From Bacillota bacterium (GTDB lineage: Bacteria; Bacillota; Sulfobacillia; Sulfobacillales; Sulfobacillaceae): a DNA stretch of 10,742 nt. This document shows positions 1-6,610 of the stretch, one piece after another. The stretch is taken from NCBI GenBank assembly GCA_023381095.1, contig JAMCTO010000307.1, positions 3,880 to 14,621 of the forward strand, read 5' to 3'. The position numbers and the translations under genes were made by a program. Numbering within the stretch: position 1 is the first letter of the stretch; each line of letters opens with the position of its first letter. Under the pieces are notes generated by a model that was given only the letters and a program-made list of their open reading frames with translations, had not been told where the DNA came from and ran no database searches.

Positions 1-316
1 ACTGAGCTCTGGATTCTGTACTGTCTGGGTCGAAGATTGATGCCTCTAATTTTTGAAAACGCGATCCTAATTCAAAATATCGATGGAATAAACTTTCGAA
101 CTGTTGCCATTGATCAGGAGTTTTGGCATAAATCACTCGCCACAATACCATGGTGGCCAACGAGTCGGGCTCTGCTTGTTCTGCCAGTATGGCAGTGGCC
201 TGAATTGTCTCGGCAACGGCTACGGAAAATCCCTGACCACGCAAATACCGGCTAAAATTCACCACGTCACGTCGATTGGCCTCAATCCATCGCGCAATAG
301 TTAATTGATCTGCCAT
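1..316 (-). CDS. coxE: CoxE-like VWA-domain maturation protein, N-terminal part
   Basis: The frame is open from an ATG at 316 to the window edge, giving 105 codons beginning MADQLTIARWIEANRRDVV. The piece is helical and polar with no signal peptide, as in the N-terminal region of CoxE/VWA proteins; the metal-binding VWA part lies outside the window. Identification rests on position directly after coxD, since MoxR ATPase and VWA protein genes are typically paired, and on the general look of the N-terminus. In Oligotropha, CoxE is needed with CoxD for maturing the Cu-S-Mo centre of CO dehydrogenase. The start overlaps the coxD stop by 16 bases, and a GAGGA ribosome binding site lies a few bases before the ATG, pointing to translational coupling. 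The gene is truncated only by the window end. Confidence 0.72.
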   Translation of the reverse strand, partial: MADQLTIARWIEANRRDVVNFSRYLRGQGFSVAVAETIQATAILAEQAEPDSLATMVLWRVIYAKTPDQWQQFESLFHRYFELGSRFQKLEASIFDPDSTESRAQ

Positions 317-1164
317 AATGTCCTCAATCCGTGACTTTCGATAATACTCCAGTCTTCCCGAGTTTTTAGGATTGCTCCCAGACTCCACCGCAACATTTCT
401 TCGGTCACTTGATCTTCTTTAAAAAGCGCTAAAGCCTGTGCCCAATCAATAGATTCCGCCACCCCAGGCGGTTTGATTAAGTCCCAGTCGCGAATTTTCT
501 TGACTGCCACCACGATTTGTGCCGCTAGATTGCGGTCCAAGTTAGGTACAGCGGTTGCAACAATCAACATCTCCCGCTCTGGGTCGGGATAGTCCAACCA
601 CAAGTAGAGACAGCGTCGTCTTAACGCGTCAGACAATTCACGGGTTCGGTTCGATGTCAAGATGACTAAGGGGGGTTCAGTGGCCTGAATTGTGCCCAAC
701 TCAGGAATAGTAATTTGAAACTCCCCCAACAATTCCAGCAGCAGTGCTTCAAAATCTTCGTCCGCGCGTTCCACTTCATCAATGAGTAGAACCGGGGCAC
801 TGGACATGCGTATAGTCTTAAGCAGCGGACGCTCAATAAGATAGTCCCAGGTGTAAAGAGAATCTACGCGAAATGAGCCGGACTCATTGGTAGCGCGAGC
901 TGTTAAAAGCTGTTTGGGATAGTCCCAATCGTAAAGGGCATGTGTAGCATCCAGCCCTTGATAACACTGCAGCCGAACCAAATTTCTTCCCGTGACTTTG
1001 GCCAATGCCTTAGCCAAAAAAGTTTTGCCAACACCAGCGGGTCCTTCGACCAACAAGGGACGGTTTAAGTGGCTGGCCAAATGTACCGCCGCCGCAACAT
1101 TAGTATCGGCTATATAACCAAAGTTTTTCAGCCGATCCAACCATTCTTCCACGGCTTCGGTCAT
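301..1164 (-). CDS. coxD: MoxR-type AAA+ ATPase CoxD
   Basis: A 287-residue AAA+ ATPase of the MoxR group. Walker A is GPAGVGKT at residues 41-48, Walker B is VLLIDEVE at 125-132, sensor I is the TSN at 170-172, and an arginine-rich LRRRC at 181-185 is the likely Arg-finger region. The C-terminal lid follows from about residue 195. Length is usual for CoxD. In Oligotropha, CoxD takes part in sulfuration of the molybdenum during active-site assembly and is thought to work as a chaperone-like unfoldase with CoxE. The ATG at 1164 is preferred over the TTG one codon earlier because AGGAGG sits 8 bases before it. It begins 12 bases after coxG, and its ribosome binding site overlaps the coxG stop codon. 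Confidence 0.9.
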   Translation of the reverse strand: MTEAVEEWLDRLKNFGYIADTNVAAAVHLASHLNRPLLVEGPAGVGKTFLAKALAKVTGRNLVRLQCYQGLDATHALYDWDYPKQLLTARATNESGSFRVDSLYTWDYLIERPLLKTIRMSSAPVLLIDEVERADEDFEALLLELLGEFQITIPELGTIQATEPPLVILTSNRTRELSDALRRRCLYLWLDYPDPEREMLIVATAVPNLDRNLAAQIVVAVKKIRDWDLIKPPGVAESIDWAQALALFKEDQVTEEMLRWSLGAILKTREDWSIIESHGLRTLWQIN

Positions 1165-1172
1165 CAAAAGAG

Positions 1173-1178
1173 CCTCCT
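1173..1178 (-). promoter_or_regulatory. Ribosome binding site of coxD, overlapping the coxG stop
   Basis: A perfect AGGAGG on the minus strand lies 8 bases before the ATG at 1164 and shares bases with the TAG stop of coxG (1177-1179). It decides the coxD start and means ribosomes finishing coxG sit on the coxD initiation site. Confidence 0.8.
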
Positions 1179-1638
1179 ATATCGTGACACTTTCGGCAAT
1201 GCCTTGGCGGATGTTTTCAAATACTTTTTCGGTGATTTTCTTCACCTGATTGTCGAGTACTCGTGACCCCAGGGCAGCAAGGGCCCCACTTACAGTCACG
1301 CTTGCCTGCCAATGCAGTGCCGTGTCAGGCTCCTGGTCATTGGGTGCAGTTAAAGACATCGTTGTTTGCATTTGCACTCCATTCCCCATGCCAGATCCTT
1401 GAACCGTCATTTGGGCGGTGCGGGCGGCGACGTCTCCATTAAGCTCTATCGCCATATCCAACACGGCCCGAACCGGACCGACACCGGCCCGAACTTTGGC
1501 CATCAGATGATGAGGATCCTGAACTGTGTATGCCACTAGGTCAGGCATGGAGGCCCCAATCCGATTCGGATCGGTAACAAATTTCCAAACTGTCTCTAAC
1601 GGTGCCTCTAATTGAAGTTCTCCTTGATAAGATTTCAT
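1177..1638 (-). CDS. coxG: CoxG, SRPBCC-family CO dehydrogenase accessory protein
   Basis: A 153-residue protein that is almost entirely one SRPBCC (START-like) hydrophobic-pocket domain. It has the typical N-terminal pattern of APLETVWKFVTDPNRI (residues 12-27) and ends in the long amphipathic helix from about residue 127. CoxG proteins link CO dehydrogenase to the membrane and quinone pool. Oligotropha CoxG carries an extra C-terminal tail used for membrane attachment; this protein stops right after the domain, so it seems to lack it. The ATG overlaps the preceding XdhC-like gene's TGA as ATGA (1635-1638), with AAAGGAGA just upstream, so translation is likely coupled. No transmembrane segment or signal peptide is visible. 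Confidence 0.88.
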   Translation of the reverse strand: MKSYQGELQLEAPLETVWKFVTDPNRIGASMPDLVAYTVQDPHHLMAKVRAGVGPVRAVLDMAIELNGDVAARTAQMTVQGSGMGNGVQMQTTMSLTAPNDQEPDTALHWQASVTVSGALAALGSRVLDNQVKKITEKVFENIRQGIAESVTI

Positions 1639-2600
1639 AACGTCTCCTTTCGCTCATTCAAATTGCTAACAAATTGTTCGGGGTCCGCAAAAAACGACTC
1701 CTGACACGATAGGCAACAAAATCCCCAATCTTTGCCGTTCCACTCCCCCTTATAGAGGGTTGTTTCCAAATTGACTGCCATATGACACACAGGGTCCTCC
1801 ACGTATAATCCATGACGTTGCCGAGGCGAAGCCGCGGGCTCTTTACTTTCGTGACGTTCCCGCCTTAAGCCGATCATTTGGGCAAGAATACTAATCGCTA
1901 TTTCTCCAGGATGTTGACCTCCTAAGTTCAACCCGGCCGGGGCCTCGAGTGTTACATTGTTTTCCGATTCAGCCCAGCGTTCTTTAAGAATTTGTCCACG
2001 GCGCGGACTTGCAACGATACCCAAGTAACTTAGCGGAATTTCTTTTAAGACGTCGATTGCCGACTCATCATATTGGCCCATGGTGGCCACCACAACGTAA
2101 GAACCGGGCAATGCCGCCTGACGCAAATCGTTGATCAGCAATTCCAAATCTGGTTGTTCCTCATTCAGAACAACTTGTGTTTGGGAAAAGGGCAAGGTTT
2201 GCGCTGCGGCCATCACCGCCCTTGCTATCGGAGAGTTTCCTACCACAATCAAGCGTGGGTCCCCCAAATGCGGTTCGATAAACAATTCCACGGTGCCCCC
2301 GGAATGGCAAGTCATCGCTTTTACGATGACTTGCCCGTCCATGGCAATGGGATCTTCTGGGTCCGGTGATAAAATTAAAAGTCGTGGGCGCCCATCGGCA
2401 AAAGCCAAATCAGCAACCTCTAACATGATATTGCGGGTACACTCTCCTCCGACGTACCCAGATACCTCATGGTTCTCCTTAACGACAGCACGCGCACCCA
2501 CAGTAGCGGATGTGGGACGCACTGTACGAACTACTGTCGCCATAACATAAGGGATACTTTGAGATTCGAGCCGCGCCGCCTCTGCTAATATACTGTCCAT
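1635..2600 (-). CDS. XdhC/CoxI-family maturation protein fused to a C-terminal YHS domain
   Basis: A 321-residue protein of three parts. Residues 1-110 are the XdhC_CoxI N-terminal domain, with GGEC at 51-54 and a conserved CHSGGTVELFIEP at 98-110. Residues 115-245 are the Rossmann-like XdhC C-terminal domain, with VVGNSPIA near 119 and YLGIVASPRR at 192-201. After a basic linker, residues 267-312 form a YHS-type metal-binding domain with DPVCHM (269-274), Cys295, Cys296 and Cys299. XdhC proteins bind and sulfurate molybdenum cofactor for insertion into xanthine dehydrogenase-type enzymes; CoxF and CoxI are CO dehydrogenase relatives. The YHS part is absent from standard XdhC and may carry a metal. 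The ATG at 2600 has AGGAGG 6 bases before it; a longer frame to 2645 would overlap coxL and is rejected. Confidence 0.88.
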   Translation of the reverse strand: MDSILAEAARLESQSIPYVMATVVRTVRPTSATVGARAVVKENHEVSGYVGGECTRNIMLEVADLAFADGRPRLLILSPDPEDPIAMDGQVIVKAMTCHSGGTVELFIEPHLGDPRLIVVGNSPIARAVMAAAQTLPFSQTQVVLNEEQPDLELLINDLRQAALPGSYVVVATMGQYDESAIDVLKEIPLSYLGIVASPRRGQILKERWAESENNVTLEAPAGLNLGGQHPGEIAISILAQMIGLRRERHESKEPAASPRQRHGLYVEDPVCHMAVNLETTLYKGEWNGKDWGFCCLSCQESFFADPEQFVSNLNERKETL

Positions 2601-2606
2601 CCGATG

Positions 2607-2612
2607 CCTCCT
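2607..2612 (-). promoter_or_regulatory. Ribosome binding site deciding the XdhC-YHS start
   Basis: AGGAGG on the minus strand ends 6 bases before the ATG at 2600 and lies in the 13-base gap after the coxL stop. This spacing excludes the upstream start of the longer open frame at 2645. Confidence 0.8.
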
Positions 2613-2613
2613 G

Positions 2614-4965
2614 TTACTGAGTAAGTCCAAGTTCCTTGAGAACATTCCAGACTTTCCAAGGAAACAGAGGAATCTCCACGTTGGTCACGCCATAAGGCGA
2701 CAGCGCATCCACAACGGCGTTTACAAAGGCCGCAGGGGATCCGACATTGGGAGACTCTCCTACTCCTTTTGCACCAATCGGATGGTGAGGAGACGGAGTC
2801 ACGGTACGCCCAGTTTCCCAATGGGGGGCCTCAACGGCGGTGGGAACCAAATATTCCATGAAGTTCGGCGCGAGGTTGTTACCATCTTCGTCATACGCAA
2901 TTTCCTGCATGAAGGCAATCCCGAACCCCTCGGTAAGACCTCCGTGGACCTGCCCGTCGACTACCATAGGATTGATCACGGTACCACAATCATCCACCGC
3001 GACAAACCGCTCTACTTTGACTTCTCCGGTACCCCGGTCGATGGCCACCATAGCGACATAAGCCCCATTAGGAAACGTCAGATTAGGGGGATCATAATAG
3101 TACGTTGCCTCTAAGCCGGGTTCCATTCCCTCGGGCAAATTGGTATAAGCAGCGAGCGCCACTTCACTCATCCCCACCGCACGCGATTCCAAGCCTTTGG
3201 CAGCGAATTTTTCACCATTCCACTCCACATCGTCAGGAGACACCTCTAATAAGTGAGCCGCGATTTGAATGGCTTTTTGTCGAATACGTCGTGCGGCGAG
3301 AGCGGCAGCTCCGCCAGCAGTAGGAGTACTACGACTTGCATAAGTGCCTAAGCCATAAGGAGCGGTGTCCGTATCTCCCTCTTCAATCAACACATCGGCA
3401 GCTGTCATTCCGAGCTCGTCAGCAATCACCTGGGCAAACGTGGTTTCATGCCCTTGGCCCTGATGCCGGGTCCCCAATCGGGCAATCGCTTTCCCGGTGG
3501 GATGAATGCGAATTTCGCAGCTGTCAAACATTTTAATACCTAAAATATCAAAGGTGTTGCTGGGTCCAGCGCCTACAATTTCAGTAAACGTCGAAATGCC
3601 AATGCCGACTAATTCGCCACCAGCACGTCGTTCGGCTTGTTGTTTTCTCAATTGTTCGTAATCTACTAATTTCAAGGCCTCGTTTAACGTCGCATCGTAA
3701 TTGCCGCTATCGTAAGTCCATCCCAAGGGAGACTGGTAAGGAAACTGTTCCGAACGGATAAAGTTGCGGCGTCGGATTTCGGCGGGATCCAGATTGAGCT
3801 TTAACGCCAGAGTATTCATCACCCGCTCAATCAAATACGATGCTTCTGTCACTCGAAATGAACACCGATATGCCACTCCGCCCGGCGCCTTGTTAGTATA
3901 GACACCGTCCACTTCAGCAAATGCGACCGGAAAATCATAGGAACCGGTGACTATGCTGAACAACCCAGCGGGAAATTTGGAGGGGTCGGCGGCGGCGTCA
4001 AACGCGCCATGGTCCGCTATCGTCGCAACTTTTAAGGCGGTCACTATACCCTCTTGGGTTGCTCCAATTTCTGCGGTCATGTGATAATCGCGCGCAAAAT
4101 TTGTGGTCGCAATGTTCTCCGTCCTAGTCTCCACCCATTTGACTGGACGGCCTAGTTGCAAAGACATTACCACAGAACACACATATCCCGGATAAACGGG
4201 TACCTTGTTACCAAATCCGCCACCAATATCAGGAGAAATCACGTGTATCATATGTTCTGGTAATCCTGAGACCAGGGCCAGCACAGTGCGATGGGCGTGA
4301 GGGGCTTGCGAAGTGACATACCAGGTCAGCTTACCTGTCGCTTTTTGATAGTCGGCGATACAGCCACATGGTTCCACTGGGGCCGGGTGCACCCGGGGCA
4401 TACGAATAAATTCCTTAACCACTACCGGTGATGATGCTAATGCATCATCTGTGGCCTTGCGATCCCCTACTTCCCAGTGAAAAATATGATTGTCTTTTTG
4501 GTCACGATCTTCGCGGAGCAACGGCGCGTCCGCCTTAAGCGCCGCGTAGGGATCAACCACAGGCGCCAGTGGTTCATAGTCTATCTCGATAAGTTGCACC
4601 GCATCTTCAGCCGCGGCCCTGGACTCGGCTACTACCGCCGCCACCTCTTGATACTGAAACAATACCTTGCCGGTGGCCAGCACCATTTGGCGGTCACCTG
4701 CCAACGTCGGCATCCACGACAAGTTCATTTTCTCCAAATCTGCCCCGGTTAAAATGGCCTTGACCCCGGGCACTTGATACGCCTGGTCCAACCTTATTTC
4801 CTTGATCCGAGCGTGGGCATAAGGACTCCGCGCCAACGCCATGTAGAGCATTCCAGGCAACACAATGTCATCTAGATAGCGGCCTTGTCCTCTCACCAAA
4901 CGGGGATCTTCTTTGCGTTTGATGGCTTTGCCCAAAGGTCTGGTTTCCGTCGCCTCTATAGCCAT
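2614..4965 (-). CDS. coxL: Form I carbon monoxide dehydrogenase large subunit (Mo-Cu)
   Basis: A 783-residue molybdoenzyme large subunit of the xanthine oxidase family that oxidises CO to CO2 at a Cu-S-Mo centre bound to molybdopterin cytosine dinucleotide. The decisive sign is the loop AYRCSFR at residues 365-371; Cys368 corresponds to the copper-binding Cys388 of Oligotropha. Form II homologues have AYRGAGR-type loops instead. Other cofactor motifs are QAPH (220-223), GGGFGNK (248-254), RHQGQGHETTF (500-510) and GAKGVGES (731-738), in which Glu737 matches the catalytic Glu763. Length is near the usual 800. No Tat signal is seen, so it is cytoplasmic, as expected. The ATG follows the coxS stop by 3 bases, with GGAGGTG upstream inside the coxS end. 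Confidence 0.96.
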   Translation of the reverse strand: MAIEATETRPLGKAIKRKEDPRLVRGQGRYLDDIVLPGMLYMALARSPYAHARIKEIRLDQAYQVPGVKAILTGADLEKMNLSWMPTLAGDRQMVLATGKVLFQYQEVAAVVAESRAAAEDAVQLIEIDYEPLAPVVDPYAALKADAPLLREDRDQKDNHIFHWEVGDRKATDDALASSPVVVKEFIRMPRVHPAPVEPCGCIADYQKATGKLTWYVTSQAPHAHRTVLALVSGLPEHMIHVISPDIGGGFGNKVPVYPGYVCSVVMSLQLGRPVKWVETRTENIATTNFARDYHMTAEIGATQEGIVTALKVATIADHGAFDAAADPSKFPAGLFSIVTGSYDFPVAFAEVDGVYTNKAPGGVAYRCSFRVTEASYLIERVMNTLALKLNLDPAEIRRRNFIRSEQFPYQSPLGWTYDSGNYDATLNEALKLVDYEQLRKQQAERRAGGELVGIGISTFTEIVGAGPSNTFDILGIKMFDSCEIRIHPTGKAIARLGTRHQGQGHETTFAQVIADELGMTAADVLIEEGDTDTAPYGLGTYASRSTPTAGGAAALAARRIRQKAIQIAAHLLEVSPDDVEWNGEKFAAKGLESRAVGMSEVALAAYTNLPEGMEPGLEATYYYDPPNLTFPNGAYVAMVAIDRGTGEVKVERFVAVDDCGTVINPMVVDGQVHGGLTEGFGIAFMQEIAYDEDGNNLAPNFMEYLVPTAVEAPHWETGRTVTPSPHHPIGAKGVGESPNVGSPAAFVNAVVDALSPYGVTNVEIPLFPWKVWNVLKELGLTQ

Positions 4966-4968
4966 AAC

Positions 4969-5475
4969 TTACACCTCCGCCGGTTCTTTTTGCATTTTGT
5001 GACTAGCATCCGTGATGGCTTTAACGATGTTGACATATCCGGTACAACGACATAGATTTCCTGAAATGCCATGACGAATCTCTGATTCTGTCGGATGCGG
5101 ATTTTTTTGCAGCAATGCCACTGACGTCATAAGCATGCCTGGGGTACAAAATCCACACTGCAGTCCGTGGTTGTCCCAAAATGCCTGCTGCAATGGATGC
5201 AACACGTTATCCGTTTCGAGCCCTTCCACCGTGTCAATCTGATGCTGATCCGCCTGCACAGCGAGTACGGTACAGGATTTGACCGGTTCCCCATCAAACA
5301 GCACAGTGCAGGCTCCGCAACTCGTGGTATCACATCCCACGTGGGTTCCTGTCAATCCCAACGTTTCTCTGATAAAATATGCCAACAATGTACGGGGTTC
5401 TGCTAGTCCCTGTCGCATCTCGCCGTTAATGGTGACACTGACCATCCGACGTGCGTCTTCCTTTCGTGACTCCAT
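4969..5475 (-). CDS. coxS: CO dehydrogenase small iron-sulfur subunit
   Basis: The small subunit carries two [2Fe-2S] clusters that pass electrons from the Mo-Cu site to FAD. With the start at 5475 it is 168 residues. The plant-type ferredoxin domain has Cys48, Cys53, Cys56 and Cys68 in [12 protein letters not shown] and KSC. The C-terminal helical domain has Cys107, Cys110, Cys142 and Cys144 in CGFC and NLCRCTGY. All eight ligands are present. The start is uncertain: ATGs at 5487, 5475 and 5445 are in frame, as is a TTG at 5505. The GGAAAGG at 5488-5494 touches the 5487 ATG and is about 11 bases from 5475, and known CoxS proteins are about 160-166 residues. It follows coxM by a short gap. 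Confidence 0.93.
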   Translation of the reverse strand: MESRKEDARRMVSVTINGEMRQGLAEPRTLLAYFIRETLGLTGTHVGCDTTSCGACTVLFDGEPVKSCTVLAVQADQHQIDTVEGLETDNVLHPLQQAFWDNHGLQCGFCTPGMLMTSVALLQKNPHPTESEIRHGISGNLCRCTGYVNIVKAITDASHKMQKEPAEV

Positions 5476-5506
5476 AGACTTTTCCATCCTTTCCGACGGA
5501 CCCAAT

Positions 5507-6385
5507 TTAAGCTGATTGCGTAGACTCCCATTGTTGCAAAATTTGGCTCAACCCTCTCTCGACAAATACCCGCGCCATCGAGCGCTTGTATTCGGCACTC
5601 CCTCTTCGGTCACTTTCGGGGTCGCCTTCCTGGGAAGCACTTTCCGATACCTCTTTGATCAGTGCGGGAGTCAGTTGCCGACCGACTAATAGGGATTCCG
5701 TCTGATGTGCTGCGAATGGGACGCCACTCATCGCCGCCATCCCAATGCCCGCCTGGGCAACGGTGCCATCAATAGCCAAACTGACTGTAATGGCCACACC
5801 TACGACGGCAAAATCTCCAACCTTGCGTTCCAATTTTAGGTATCGCGCAAACGTTGCCGCAGTGGCAGGAACTGGTATAACAATCCGGGTCAATACTTCT
5901 TGCGGTTCTAAAGCCGTGGTATACAGGTCGACAAAAAATTCTTCAAGCGCCATGTGGCGAATGCGGTCACGACTCTCTATCTGTACAGATGCGCCTAGGG
6001 CCAATAGCGCAGCCCCCCAATCTGCCGCTGGATCTGCATGGGCTAGCGACCCCCCTATGGTGCCACGGTTTCTTACCAGGGGATCAGCAATCCATGGCGC
6101 CGTTTCTCTAAGCAGAGGGTAGTGTGGCCAATGGCTGGTTTCTATTGTCTTATGACGCATAAGCGCACCCATAGATAATCCTTCGGCAGTCTCCGTTGCA
6201 GACGACAATTGCCCCAAACTTCCGATGTCGATTAATACCGAAGGTGCCGCCAACCTCAGTTTCATCATAGGCAACAGGCTCTGGCCACCTGCCAAAATTT
6301 TCGCCTCGTCGCCATACTGTGCTAATAATCCGTATACTTCATCCAATGTTTTTGGCGCATAGTACTCGAACGCGCTAGGAAACAT
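5507..6385 (-). CDS. coxM: CO dehydrogenase medium FAD-binding subunit
   Basis: A 292-residue FAD subunit, normal in length, that accepts electrons from the CoxS clusters and passes them on, probably to quinone. The two flavin-binding signatures of the family are intact: AGGQSLLP at residues 32-39 and [18 protein letters not shown] at 105-122. [13 protein letters not shown] at 184-196 is the conserved segment near the flavin ring, and [15 protein letters not shown] at 259-273 is the usual C-terminal CO dehydrogenase flavoprotein motif. ATG 6385 is chosen over TTG 6403 because a purine-rich GGAAGGGGGG lies 6 bases before it and families start with a short F-x-Y-xx-P segment. It is the first gene of the operon; the M-S-L order is that of form I clusters. 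Confidence 0.94.
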   Translation of the reverse strand: MFPSAFEYYAPKTLDEVYGLLAQYGDEAKILAGGQSLLPMMKLRLAAPSVLIDIGSLGQLSSATETAEGLSMGALMRHKTIETSHWPHYPLLRETAPWIADPLVRNRGTIGGSLAHADPAADWGAALLALGASVQIESRDRIRHMALEEFFVDLYTTALEPQEVLTRIVIPVPATAATFARYLKLERKVGDFAVVGVAITVSLAIDGTVAQAGIGMAAMSGVPFAAHQTESLLVGRQLTPALIKEVSESASQEGDPESDRRGSAEYKRSMARVFVERGLSQILQQWESTQSA

Positions 6386-6406
6386 GATTTGCCCCCCTTC
6401 CAACTA

Positions 6407-6430
6407 TTCCTGTTCGCAGGAAAACTCCTG
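6407..6430 (-). repeat. Three alternating CAGGA/TCCTG half-sites in the cox leader
   Basis: On the plus strand TTCCTG (6407-6412), CAGGAA (6417-6422) and TCCTG (6426-6430) are separated by 4-base spacers. The middle arm can pair with either neighbour, giving two mutually exclusive hairpins with loops of 4 bases in the cox mRNA. The downstream one ends some 21 bases before the coxM ATG, just ahead of its ribosome binding site. It could be an RNA switch in the leader or a double operator with 9-base offset. Confidence 0.45.
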
Positions 6431-6444
6431 ATGTATTCGCGTCT

Positions 6445-6472
6445 ATTATCCGAAGTTGGCGCGACGCAGACG
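6445..6472 (-). promoter_or_regulatory. Candidate cox operon promoter
   Basis: On the minus strand a GATAAT (6450-6445) matches the -10 consensus in five of six bases. At 17-base spacing the -35 position reads TCGTCT, a poor match (three of six). A good -10 with a weak -35 is typical of activator-dependent promoters. The start of transcription would fall near 6438, giving a leader of about 53 bases before coxM. The inverted repeat at 6473-6488 abuts the -35. Confidence 0.45.
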
Positions 6473-6488
6473 ATACCTAGTTAGGTAT
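6473..6488. promoter_or_regulatory. Perfect 7-2-7 inverted repeat, candidate response-regulator operator
   Basis: ATACCTA, two bases, TAGGTAT: a perfect inverted repeat with 7-base arms. NarL-family LuxR-type regulators commonly bind as dimers to short inverted heptamers with a small spacer. Its centre is about 42.5 bases upstream of the predicted cox start near 6438 and about 40 bases upstream of a start predicted from TATATT for the kinase. The arms loosely resemble the TACYYMT heptamer of NarL but the arm spacing is not identical. The regulator encoded next door is the obvious candidate to bind; binding is inferred. Confidence 0.55.
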
Positions 6489-6507
6489 GAATTACCACAC
6501 ATCTCGG

Positions 6508-6513
6508 TATATT
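6508..6513 (+). promoter_or_regulatory. Candidate -10 element for the kinase-regulator operon
   Basis: TATATT matches the -10 consensus in five of six bases and lies 28 bases downstream of the centre of the inverted repeat. No good -35 is seen at 16-18 bases, so it would again need an activator. A second option is TAATAT at 6543-6548, also without a clear -35. The leader would be about 90 bases for the first option. Confidence 0.3.
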
Positions 6514-6595
6514 TTCTAAACGATAAAAATTCTCTTTTCTAGTAATATAAAAGATGGTACGATAAAAAAGTAACCCGTTGACAGGATGCTTAGAT

Positions 6596-6602
6596 AGAAA
6601 GG
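6596..6602 (+). promoter_or_regulatory. Ribosome binding site of the histidine kinase
   Basis: AGAAAGG ends 8 bases before the ATG at 6611. It supports that start over the in-frame TTG at 6578, which has no purine-rich site before it. Confidence 0.6.
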
Positions 6603-6610
6603 CTTCTCCT

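Larger units (their letters stand above)
6386..6610. promoter_or_regulatory. Divergent promoter region between cox operon and two-component genes
   Basis: This 225-base gap has no gene and separates two divergently transcribed units. It holds a 7-2-7 inverted repeat near the middle, a cox-facing -10 element, kinase-facing AT-rich -10-like elements, a pair of overlapping hairpin repeats in the probable cox leader, and a 10-base direct repeat ACGATAAAAA at 6520-6529 and 6559-6568. The half toward the kinase (about 6505-6570) is strikingly AT-rich, while the half toward coxM is mixed. The TTGACA at 6578-6583 has no -10 at a usable distance before the kinase ATG. Confidence 0.75.

Noticed and set aside
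2131..2550. Plus-strand 139-codon frame opposite the XdhC gene
   Set aside because: It is antisense to a well-conserved domain and shows no family motif; a shadow of the coding strand.
2601..2645. Longer start for the XdhC-YHS gene, adding 15 residues
   Set aside because: It overlaps the end of coxL, has no ribosome binding site, and the ATG at 2600 has a perfect AGGAGG at ideal distance.
6578..6583. TTGACA as a -35 element for the kinase
   Set aside because: A -10 at 16-18 bases would fall around 6600-6606, where the sequence is GGCTTC-like and the ATG follows at once.
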